A DNA stretch of 64,000 nt from Turnera subulata (lineage: Eukaryota > Streptophyta > Magnoliopsida > Malpighiales > Passifloraceae), in NCBI GenBank assembly GCA_028386065.3, contig JAKUCV010003099.1:1-64000 (forward strand). The letters run 5' to 3'. Position 1 is the stretch's first letter. The number at the start of each line of letters is the position of its first letter. The position numbers and the translations under genes were made by a program. The notes beneath the pieces were generated by a model that worked only from the letters and a program-made list of their open reading frames with translations, did not search any database and was not told the DNA's origin. Below, in pieces: positions 55,028-64,000 of the stretch.

Positions 55028-56130
55028 GGACTCAATTATGCCTGTTTAAATTATAAAATTAATTATTATTAAATATTTTTTATCTATTTTCTGATTTATA
55101 TTCTATTTTATGTATTAATTTTTTTATTCATAATAATAGATTTTTTATTTATTATTATGATTTATATTTTAAAAATGACTCATGTTATGTTTTTTATTTT
55201 TTTGTTTATTTTTAAATAATTCTTATACTTTTATTTTAGGGGTCAATTATGTAGGCCTAAGCATGGATCAATAAATGATGCAGGTATAAATTTAAAAAAT
55301 TAATTATTATTTATATTATTATTGAGTATTTTATTTATTTTTTTCTAATTTTTTTATTTTCTATTTTAATGTTCATTCTTCGTAATAATATATTTTTTAG
55401 TTTTTTCCCTAATTTTTATTTTTAGAAATTAGCCTCTAATTTTTATGTTTTATTATTATTAATTAATTATTTTAATTTGTGTTTTATTCTCTAATATATA
55501 TTTTTTTGTTTTGGGACTCACTAATGTATGTTTAAATATAAAAAATAATTATTATTTATATGATTACTAAAAAATTTATTTTATTTATTTTCCTGATTTA
55601 TATTCTATTTCCTAATTTAATTTTTTTCTGCATAATAATATTTTTTTATTTATTTTCCTGATTTATATTTCTTTAAAATTAGTCTCTTAAGTTTTTTTAC
55701 TCTTTTTTTATCCTTCATTAATGGTTTTAATTTTTACTTCTGTTGCTTATTATTTTTGTTATTTTTTGGCTCAATGATCCATGCTTAACTTTGCAAAATT
55801 AATTGTTTTTTAAATTATTTTTTATTAGGTTAGTATTTACTTTCTAATTTATATTATATTTTTCTGTTTTAATTTTTTATAATAATATTTTTTATTCATT
55901 TACTGATTTATGTTTTAAAAATTACTCTCTTATATTTTTTATTTTTTGGTTATTATTAATTAATTCTTTTAACTTTTTTCGGTTATGTAATATGTTTTTT
56001 GTTTTTAAAGCCAATAATGCATGTTTAAGTTAAAAAAACTAGTTTATTATTTATATTATTATTAAATAGTTTATTTTATTTATTTTTCTGAATTTTTTTC
56101 TAATTTATATTTTAATAATTTTTTAATTTA
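55028..56130 (+). repeat. Five diverged AT-rich repeats (about 210-275 bp) in the Helitron
   Basis: Each unit opens with a variant of 'gggactcaattatgcatgtttaa' (55028, 55239, 55513, 55769, 56010) and continues with 'aattattatttatattatt', 'ttattttcctgatttatatt' and 'cataataatat'. No coding content. Confidence 0.65.
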
Positions 56131-56284
56131 TTTTCCAGATCTATATGAAAAAATTAAAAAAAAAATTGATAAAAATGTATAATTTGGAAACAAATTATGT
56201 ACAAATTTTTTTAATATTACATAATAAATGCCTAGAAATATTAGTTAAAATGTTAATTTTTTTCAAAAAATTAATTAATAACAA

Positions 56285-56313
56285 GCCCGTGGAACTCACG
56301 GGAAGTGACCTAG
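56285..56313 (+). other. Helitron 3' terminus: hairpin and CTAG
   Basis: CCCGTGGAACTCACGGG forms a perfect 6-bp stem with a 5-nt loop. AAGTGAC and CTAG follow, then host T. This hairpin-plus-CTAG arrangement is the termination signal of rolling-circle Helitrons. Confidence 0.88.
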
Positions 56314-57183
56314 TAATGAATAGATTTCCTTGTTAATAATAAACTTGCACGTCCCTCATATGTTTTCATGTTTATTCTTTTTTGTAGTCGCTGTTCTTCT
56401 TTGTAATTTTTGCCAAGTATTCAAGTTCTTTTTCATATTTATATTTTTATATTAATTTCTTTCGATTGTTGTTATTCGCTAATTATTCTCTTAATTTTTT
56501 TAGTCGGGTCAATATAAGCAAAGGCTTATATTAATCAATATTCTTTTGTACTTCTTGAGTGAATATAAAATGGTTTATATTAATCATTATCCTATAATCT
56601 AGAGTAATAAGAATTGTTCAGAATTATGTTTTTGGTTTTAGAATTCAATTTTCGTTAACCATATTTGTTGATGTTCATGATATTTTAAATTATATAATTT
56701 ATAATATTAAATTATATAGTTAATATAGAGAATAATTCTATTAATTTATTATTTTTCATACTATAAGAGAGTTGTTATAGCAGACATGTAATTTATGAGT
56801 GTACGATGTATCACTCGTTATTTATTACTATTAATATTAAGTAAGGTATTTATATCATTAGAATTCGTAGTTTTATATATAGTACCGATATAGATTATTG
56901 AAATGTAATCTATAAAATTACTTGCTTCTGATCTACGAACGTATTCAATGATTTATATTAACAAAGAGCCCCACAATTGTTGCAAATAAAATATTTGAAT
57001 TACTGATATGTGGCAGACCGAAGCAATAAGCGAGCAATAAAACTAAACAATAGAAAAACTTTAACTCATAATTTTGATGTTTTTAGATATTAAACAACTA
57101 TTTATGCGAATGAATCAAATGTATTTAAAATTCAAACAATTGAAACTAAAAACAAGAAAAAATTATCCATAAAAGACACATAA
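56314..57183 (+). other. AT-rich intergenic DNA
   Basis: The first 90 bp complete the ~200-bp repeat unit opened by the Helitron. The rest is AT-rich without a gene, RNA gene or recognisable element. Confidence 0.6.
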
Positions 57184-59842
57184 TGTAACAGCCCGGGTAA
57201 TTTTCATGTTTTTACCGACTGTAATAATTTAATTTTACCGTATTTACCATTAAAATTAATCTTGGGTAATTAATTAACGGTAATTTACACATCGGATTTC
57301 GAAACCGAGACTTGTCCCACGCTCGGGATTTTTCTATGGATTTTTCCAGACCGAAGTTGGAATTTTTCGGGTCCAAGAATGTCGAGAAAAATCGAGATTA
57401 ACCCCGAAATATCGGGCCAGGAATTAGTTAAGGGGGTGCATTAGTTTTTCCGGTCCAGACGGTGCACAGTATTATAGCATAGTGAAGATGCCTTTACTGT
57501 GCAGTCCGTGAATGTTTCTGTGGGCATGTGAAAAATTGTATGTGCACCACGTTAAAACCCATCCTCTGCCAATTTTCCTACCCACACCTGCAAACCCATC
57601 CTCTGCAAACACCCTCTGCAAAGACCCTCTGCAAACACCAATAACCAGTGAACAAAGAAGAAAAAAAAAGACAGCAAACACCTAAACACCGGCCAAACTA
57701 CGCCGTTTTGCACGCCAACCCGCCACCTTCCTCCTCATTTTCTCCCCCTCGCCACTGTTCACGGGAAGAAGTGCCGAGCCACCTCCCGCTCCACCACCCA
57801 CCCCGACGCCATCTCCACTCTGCCGCCGACTTGAGGAGACCGTCGCCGCCTGTCCTCGCCACACGACGCGCCGGACACAGCCGAGGACCCGACGGCCCTT
57901 CTGTTTGGATCCGACGCTGTCCTCCCTTGCAGCGACGACCACCGCGACTGCAGCACGACGCCGCCGCGCCACGCCTCGCCATCGCGTCACCACCTCCTCT
58001 CCTGCGCCGTCTGCCTGCTCCATCCGTCCCCGCGCCGCCGTGGACCGTAACCCCGAGGTGAGCAATCGTCATGGTGTCGACCCGGGTGGTCACGAAAAGG
58101 GTCGGGTTGACCGTCTCAAGGACGCGGGTCGCGTCAATCCAGGCCGTTGACCGGGCCTTGGATGGGCTTGACCTGGGCCCAACTTTGGTTGAAGATGGGT
58201 ATTGATCAGCTGGGCTTGGAGTTTGGGTCTGGGCCTGGCGTGGGCTTGCAGCTCATGCCTGGTCTGGGCTCTACGTCCGGGCCTGGCAGATCTGCTGGGC
58301 TGAATTCCATAGATTGGGCTGTTAATTGGGCCCAGTCCGATTTAAATAATAAATGCTAATAATTAATTAAATCTGAAAAAAAAAATTATAATTCTGGAGA
58401 AAAATATAATTGTGGAAATAATACTTTGGGGATCAAGGGAAATGATGATATGGAGGAAAAATAAAAATAAATAATAATAATAACGGTAATTAATAAATTT
58501 TGGAAAGTACATACTTGTAGGAATAAATTGGAAAGGGTATTATCAAGTAGGTATTGTACCGGAATAATATCCGGTAGTAAGCATAGGTATAAGGATAGTA
58601 TTATTTGTCACTTACGAATAAACGGTGAATTGTGACGGAAATAGAAAAATAACCCGGGGAAGAAACCTTGAAGAGTTCGTATTTAATTTTCGTAAATACA
58701 GTAGTAGCATGACATTGCATACCACTTATATGTGCATATTATATGTTGATATAGGAGTTGATACCGAGCTGATACCTGAGGAGCCGGACTTGGAGTCAGT
58801 TGGACAGTTCCAAACTTGATATCGGCTAAGGTGAGGATAGATAAACCTTGATATGTGCCCGTAATGCTGTGTCTGTTTCTTTGTTTGCGTATTTTGCTGC
58901 TAGATTGTTCTGTTGGAATAATTATTGTCTGTTACCTGATTGCTATGGAATTATTGATGCCGTTGTTGGTTTGTGATAGATTTGTGTATGACATGTTGGA
59001 AATAATGCTCAGCTGTTAATTTCGAATAATTTGCGTCATGAGTTTGTGATAAGAGATTGAGTCTGTGGAATTAATCTGAGATATTAGAAATTGGGAAATT
59101 GATGAAAGAGTATTGGATTGAACTGGAATTTGAGATGATGATATATTTGTCACTTGGAAAGTAGTGGTACGACTAGATGGTTAGAGACTAGTTCTGTGGT
59201 GTCATGGCCAGAGGGTTAGTTGGTTGGGGTGTTGACCCCGGATTTGTGATATTGGGATGTTGATCCCGGATTTGTGATATTGGGATGTTGATCAAGTGAC
59301 GGGGCCCGGAAGATAAAATTGGTAATAAAAGTAATTAAGCATTCTTTTGGACTTGGTATAGTTGTTATGGTAATTTTCTTGCGTTGTGATTGTTTGAGCT
59401 TATTGTTATGATTGTTGTGTTTACTTCGAAAGTATTATGGTTTAATATATCCCTGTTTATCTTTCGTCGGTGAGCACTTCGGACTCACCCCTCGCCTGCG
59501 GGGTTTCATCCCGTAGGTTTGGTTGATCGTAGTTCAGGTACGATGTTCGTTGGCTGCTGCTTACTTCTCCACCTGACCCGGATCCATACACCGCTGCATC
59601 TGCATTTTAGTCTTCCGTTGCTTGTCTTTCTATTGTGAAATTGCCGTTGCTGCTGTATTATATTTGATGTTGATTAGATTGGAGTGTTGGCTTGAATAAT
59701 GGTCCCCGAGATCGGGTGACGAATATTGTATTTGTGGTTTGCGTGTATTGTATTTTATTTTGTATGTACTGTCTGCTGCTGTAGTAAGAACAGTTCTGGC
59801 ACGTGTTTACCCTGTGCGGTAAATACGGGTCGGGGCGCTTCA
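57184..59842 (+). mobile_element. Solo LTR T4 (gypsy type)
   Basis: 2659 bp, TGTAACAGCCCGGG...GGGGCGCTTCA, between perfect duplications CATAA (57179-57183 and 59843-59847). It follows the same plan as T1 and T3 (CGCCGTTTT motif near 57700, GC-rich block 57700-58060, splice-donor-like GAGGTGAGC at 58055-58063, cluster of TGGGC motifs 58160-58330, 'gtgagcacttcggactcacc' near 59469) but is a different family. The Pro/Arg-rich ORFs of 127-137 codons on both strands of the GC-rich block are compositional. Confidence 0.88.
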
Positions 59843-61494
59843 CATAAAAGAATGAAGAGTTTAACAAGAAAAGTTTAGCACAATGACATAATGGCTTATA
59901 TAAAGAGCTCAAGTTTACAACTTCCAAAAATTTCAACTCCAGTACTTCTCCTTGCCTGCGACAAAACATTTCTGGTTTGTTCAGTTTCCTAGTTCTATAC
60001 TAGAATTGGCATCTACTGATGTAGCTTCTATTCATTGTGAGTAAATTGCATTCAGCCTTTTCCTAAAAAAGAAAAAAGTTCTAAGCAGACTACACTGGAT
60101 CTACTAAAACAATATAAAGTTATTATTTCTAAAAGCTTTCACTTCTTTCGGCTGTTTTTTCTTTTTATCATTTTTCTTTCTATTATCCCTCTATTCCTTG
60201 TCTAATTTTTCTAAAGATCAATAAATATTCATTAGATTTTTCCCTTAAATTCTAATTTTTCGTGCCACTTTCCTCCGTTTTTTAGGTTTTAATTTTTTCC
60301 TTTTTAAATAACGTAAATCTTGCTAGGATTTTCTTTCTATATCTATCTATTTCGTCTATATTTCTTTCTTTCTATATGTATATTAGACAATATATTTGAT
60401 TGGATATGATAATGAACTAACTATTGATCATCTTCAAAATCAGGTGAGAAATTGTTACATAACAAAATTCGTTAATAATTCCTAAACATAAGTTTTTAAT
60501 TTTAAAATTGATGAAAATTTCTTTTATCTAGATAATAACTTATTATTAGATAGGTTTTGTACATAATTGATCAACCAACTCATATAAAATAATTATAATA
60601 CTTAATTAATTTTAATATTTGAGATTAAAATTTTTATTTGGACTATAATGTTTCATACTTGTATTTTTTTCACCTACACGGAACAGTATTCCTGATCCGC
60701 CCCTGGTTCTAAGCACCTCTTACAGTCGGACGACTATATAGGATCACAAATCTCTCAATGTCGCACAAAAAAATTCAACAAATTGTGCTATAACAATTTT
60801 TTTTTTTAAAAAAGCTCACAACGTTTCAGTATGTAACTAATTAATCAACTTACCGTAAATTAAATATCACCACAATGAAGACTCCTCAAATACTTTGTTA
60901 AATGAAAAATCTACTTAATAGAGAGACAAAGAGACTAAAGTGTAAGCATCTCTCCTAAATGCGGCGGAAGCAGGAGATCGAGAACATGGAATCATGGCTA
61001 AGATTATTTGTCGGTGGAGGTGGTTACACTATATCAGCGATGACTGACTCCTTAGTCTCCCCAATCTAAATCCTACTACATTGTGAAGGTTATGTATCTG
61101 TGCATCCATTATTCGTATATTAGTGGCTTAAATTGAGCTCAAGTGAACAATCATTATGGGTAGACTTTACTATTTCTAACACTAGCTATATAATGGACAT
61201 AAATTAATAGCAGAACGACAAATTAGACATGTAGGCTTTTGGATTTTAGACAGCAACTCAACAAACAATCTCGAGAGACTTTCCACAGTAGCAGCTTGGG
61301 GTCAAATTAAAGCAAAAGAAGCTAAGTCTGTCATCTGCGGGAAATTGTGATTGGCGTTGTTCATGTGTCATATGTGACGCCTTGTCATGAACAAAGCAGG
61401 GAGTTCGCCTATGGAATAATTTTACTGTAAAGCTTCCACCCTTCTGCAAGGAAGGAATGAGTGTCACCCTCTACTACTTTCTCACTTACGATCA
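59843..61494 (+). other. Intergenic DNA upstream of the DUF247 gene
   Basis: AT-rich, no gene supported on either strand. The only ORF over 60 codons wholly inside (minus 61258-61467) has no recognisable feature. Confidence 0.55.
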
Positions 61495-61520
61495 ATATAT
61501 ATATATATATATATATATAT
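61495..61520 (+). repeat. (AT)13 microsatellite
   Basis: 26 bp of uninterrupted AT, about 310 bp before the DUF247 start codon. Confidence 0.95.
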
Positions 61521-61750
61521 GAAGAGGTGGGACGAGTTGTTTGGAACCATATAGCTGTGTTTCACGTGAGAATCCTCCATCTTTACAATTTAATTGGCCT
61601 AATGGGCTTCGAATCCAACACATAAACAAATAATTAAAGCAACATGGAATCAATCAGCTATCTTGTCTGCAAAGCAATGAGCACACAACCATGCCAAAAC
61701 CTTGGATGCTTGAAACGTGACAGTTTCCCCTTTTTATGGCTTTCAAGAAA

Positions 61751-61757
61751 TGTATAT
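61751..61757 (+). promoter_or_regulatory. Weak TATA-like box for the DUF247 gene
   Basis: TGTATAT lies about 75 nt before the start codon, in an otherwise plausible leader. If used, transcription would start near 61780-61790, which would leave the 61773 uORF start out and only its inner ATG (61794) in. Another candidate is TTTTTATGG at 61732. Not decisive. Confidence 0.22.
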
Positions 61758-61772
61758 CAAGAGGGGGAAAAA

Positions 61773-61814
61773 ATGGACAATTGTATTACATTCATGTCAG
61801 CCAGAGAGAGGTAA
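61773..61814 (+). promoter_or_regulatory. Possible uORF before the DUF247 start
   Basis: ATG 61773 reads 13 codons (MDNCITFMSARER) to TAA, with a second in-frame ATG at 61794, in a different frame from the main ORF and ending 14 nt before it. It matters only if the transcript begins upstream, which cannot be seen here. Confidence 0.3.
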
Positions 61815-61828
61815 AGCCGAAATAAGAA

Positions 61829-63337
61829 ATGGAGGACAAAGTGGTCATTGAAGTTGCCGAAAAGCTTCGAAATCTGGCCGATACTTCAACGCAGGATGGG
61901 GATTGGGGCAAGCGTTCGATCTACAAGGTAGCGGCATCAGCGACAGCCCTGAACAAGGCAGCCTACAGTCCTCAGATAGTCTCCTTTGGCCCCTACCATC
62001 ACGGCAGAGATCATCTGGAACCAATGGAGGAGCACAAGCAAAGGGCATTGCATTACTTCCTGAAGAGAACATGCAAACCCCTGCAATCCCTTGTCCGTTC
62101 TTTGATCAAAGAATTGCAGGTTTTGCGAGAGTGCTATGATCAGCTTGATAAATCATGGGAAGAAGATGCAACCAGATTTCTTCAACTCATGATTCTTGAT
62201 GGCTGTTTTATGCTGGAAAGCTTGTACCTCAATGCGCATCCGTTGAGTGATTATGCCGATAACGATCCTGTTTTTAGCAATCACGGGAAGCTGTATATCA
62301 TGCCATATGTGAGGAGGGACATGCTAATGTTAGAGAATCAACTGCCAATGCTTGTTCTGTACAAGCTGGTTGCTGTCCAGAACAACGGAAAAGAGGTACT
62401 AATTAACACTCAACTATTTCCTAAAGATTAGAATTGTCACTACTAATTAATTAATCTTGGGTATCATTATTGTCTATTTCTACAGGATTTAGAATCTGTG
62501 AACAAGCTCATACTAAACTTCTGCTCCCCAAATATGCCAGAGGCGAACCAAGGCAGATGCTTGCACGTATTGGACTTGTACAGAAAGAGCCTACTCACCG
62601 AACCCGAGTGGAGATACCATCGCATCAAAACACACGCTTCACGGTATAAGGACGTGGACGATATAATCCGATCCGCCACCGAACTCAACGAAGCCGGGAT
62701 CTCATTCAGAAAAAGCAAATCTAAAAGCCTGAAAGACATCTCATTCCGGCACGGAGTCCTTCGGCTTCCGGTCATCATCGTGGACGATGCCACGGAAGCC
62801 ACATTACTGAACCTGATGTCCTTAGAGCGCTTACATGTTGGGTTAGGCAACGAAGTGACATCCTATGTCTTCTTCATGGACAACATCATTGACAACGAGC
62901 GGGATGTCGCGCTCCTACACTCCAAAGGGATCATTCAAAACGCCATAGGGAGTGACAAAGCTGTAGCAAAGATGTTCAATACTCTTTCCAAGGACATTAC
63001 GCTTGACCCTGACGGTAGGTTGGGTGTGATACATAGGCATATTAATGCCTATTGCAAGAAGAGATGGAATGAGTGGCGTGCCAATCTCGTTCACACATAT
63101 TTCAGGAACCCATGGGCCATTCTTACACTTATTGCCGCGCTCATACTTTTCGCACTCACCATTGCTCAAACTGTGTACACCATACTGCCATACTACGAAC
63201 CAACCTCTGCACCGCCTTCTCCTCCTCCCCCTGTTGGTCAGCCACCTCTTCCTCCTGCTCCTGCTCCTGCCCCCTCAGCTCCCCCAACTTTACCTCCTCG
63301 GAGATTTCCCAGGCCGAGACAACCACTCTACCATTGA
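61829..63337 (+). CDS. DUF247 (UPF0481) membrane protein, two exons
   Basis: Exons 61829-62395 and 62486-63337 encode 472 aa; a TAA two codons upstream in frame fixes the ATG. Plant-specific DUF247 family, mostly of unknown biochemical role; some grass members are implicated in self-incompatibility. Hallmarks in order: AYSPQIVSFGPYHHG (residues 45-59), MEEHKQRALHYFL (66-78), FLQLMILDGCFMLE (117-130), RDMLMLENQLPMLVLYKL (163-180), then LPVIIVDDATEATLLNLM and the late EVTSYVFFMDNIIDNERDV. One hydrophobic segment at about 398-423 (PWAILTLIAALILFALTI...) is the usual C-terminal anchor. It is followed by a 49-residue Pro-rich tail (424-472) with SPPPP and PAPAPAP, longer than family members usually have. 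The intron keeps frame (phase 0). No stop or frameshift breaks the gene, which stands apart from the decayed elements around it. Codon use is GC-balanced. Membership is firm; function is not inferable. Confidence 0.93.
62396..62485 (+). other. Intron of the DUF247 gene
   Basis: 90 bp, GTACTAATT...TTTCTACAG, AT-rich with a pyrimidine-rich 3' end. Splicing joins AACAACGGAAAAGAG to GATTTAGAATCTGTG and keeps the frame. Unspliced, a TAG follows at 62429. Confidence 0.88.
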
Positions 63338-63824
63338 TTGCCATTGGAATGAATCATTGTGAAATGCTACCATTTCCCTCTCCTAACTGAATAGCCGGCC
63401 TGAGGATTGAATCTGTGTGGTTCTGTTATATTTTGAACAATTTTCATTCCTCAATACTCCAGACATCCTGAGAAAATGTATACACTGGTGATTTTAATAA
63501 TATTATACTGCTGTGATTAGCAAAATTCGTAGAATATTGGCATTCTCCAAATATAATAACTCTAAGTTTCTAAAAATTCAAGCATGATTCTTTTGTGTCT
63601 CCTTTGAAACATGCTGCACAAAATAATTTCCTAGTCACTATCGTTCATCAAAATTTTTATTTTTCAATATATACCTTATTTATTTCAATGTTTAAGGTCA
63701 TATAATATTTTATTCTATTTTTCAAAGGCCGCAATATGTGAAAAAATATTTTATTAATGTAACATCATCCTTTATATTAATTTTCAAGGTATATAACCTA
63801 TAATGTTTTTGGGGATATCGGAAT
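63338..63824 (+). other. 3' flank of the DUF247 gene
   Basis: AT-rich. No canonical AATAAA is seen; AATAAT at 63497-63502 is a weak candidate polyadenylation signal. No further gene. Confidence 0.45.
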
Positions 63825-63960
63825 TACAAAAATAACCCACCGGCATTCCCCAAACCATCCTCATTCCCATCCCTAAACCAGGTAGGATTGAACCCTGACC
63901 CCTTAAACCCAATCAAAAGATGCCATTGCACTACAATTAGTGCTAGTATATAATTTTTTT
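63825..63960 (-). repeat. Possible tRNA-derived SINE
   Basis: Read on the minus strand, an A-box-like TAGTGCAATGGCATC is followed about 30 nt later by a B-box-like GGTTCAATCC (plus strand GGATTGAACC at 63893-63902), and a T-rich end 'gggttatttttgtaattcc' follows downstream. The spacing fits an RNA polymerase III promoter. The remaining sequence does not fold as a proper tRNA to my eye. It could also be a decayed tRNA-like relic. Confidence 0.4.
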
Positions 63961-64000
63961 TCCCTCTGTTGCATTAATATCTTTAATTTATAACATGCAC

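Larger units (their letters stand above)
46923..56313 (+). mobile_element. Non-autonomous Helitron, split by T3
   Basis: 5' end TCTATTATATATATTTAAAGC preceded by A (46922); 3' end CTAG at 56310-56313 followed by T, with a hairpin 8 nt before it. Removing it joins 'acctacaactacaaaa' to 'taatgaatagatttcc', reproducing the repeat unit seen at 46675-46700, so insertion was between A and T without duplication, the Helitron rule. Without T3 it is about 2.55 kb. It carries an RPA1-like exon remnant but no Rep/helicase. Three ~85-bp repeats sit near its 5' end and a five-fold AT-rich repeat fills its 3' half. Confidence 0.88.

Noticed and set aside
57648..58150. Long Pro/Arg/Ala-rich ORFs on both strands (up to 137 codons)
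   Set aside because: They lie in the GC-rich block of solo LTR T4, overlap in several frames on both strands, are low-complexity and have no domain.
59658..59969. Minus-strand ORF of 103 codons
   Set aside because: It spans the end of solo LTR T4 and its target duplication, so it cannot be an old gene; no domain.
63825..63960. Functional tRNA gene
   Set aside because: The boxes are degenerate, and I cannot fold an acceptor stem or find a plausible anticodon arm.

Overview
This is a plant nuclear window, almost certainly from a flowering plant. It holds Ty3/gypsy elements of the Athila type (tRNA-Asp-type primer site, long LTRs, extra ORF after pol), chromovirus-type LTRs (TGTAACGCCC...GGGCGTTTCA), Ty1/copia elements, a non-autonomous Helitron and one intact-looking plant-specific DUF247 (UPF0481) gene. 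The species cannot be named from the sequence. About 59 kb is transposable element and every retroelement reading frame seen is broken; the DUF247 gene near the right end is the only convincing host gene.

Layout. 1-637: fragments of Copia-type LTRs, partly inverted. 638-40746: Athila element A, which landed in one of those fragments. Athila element B (2188-27525) sits inside A's 5' LTR with target duplication GTGAA. Copia element C1 (15328-26627) sits inside B's 3' LTR with target duplication CAACA. A chromovirus solo LTR, T1 (21013-24561), splits C1's reverse transcriptase with target duplication GATAT. A reverse-strand, rearranged chromovirus copy, T2 (29588-33637), splits A between protease and reverse transcriptase. 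The result is a nest four levels deep.

40747-46922: AT-rich old sequence built on a repeat of about 200 bp. It is interrupted by a Copia solo LTR, C2 (41736-43139, target duplication ACTAG), and by the 5' part of another Copia element, C3 (43246-45754), followed by a 417-bp duplication of its upstream flank. 46923-56313: a Helitron inserted exactly between A and T of one repeat unit. It carries a broken RPA1-like exon and is itself split by a non-autonomous chromovirus, T3 (47181-54015, target duplication GATAA). 57184-59842: another solo LTR, T4 (target duplication CATAA). 61829-63337: the two-exon DUF247 gene. 63825-63960: a possible tRNA-derived SINE on the minus strand.

Function. The elements do not form a pathway. 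The window records successive insertions, LTR-LTR recombination (solo LTRs) and small-homology deletions. The most unusual signals are a 15-bp palindrome, ACAGGCTCAGCCTGT, scattered through both Athila elements in coding and non-coding DNA; an array of paired ATCGAT palindromes about 20 bp apart in the leader of C1; and chromovirus LTRs laid out like the 5' end of a plant gene, including a probable splice donor. All coordinates and comparisons were made by eye.
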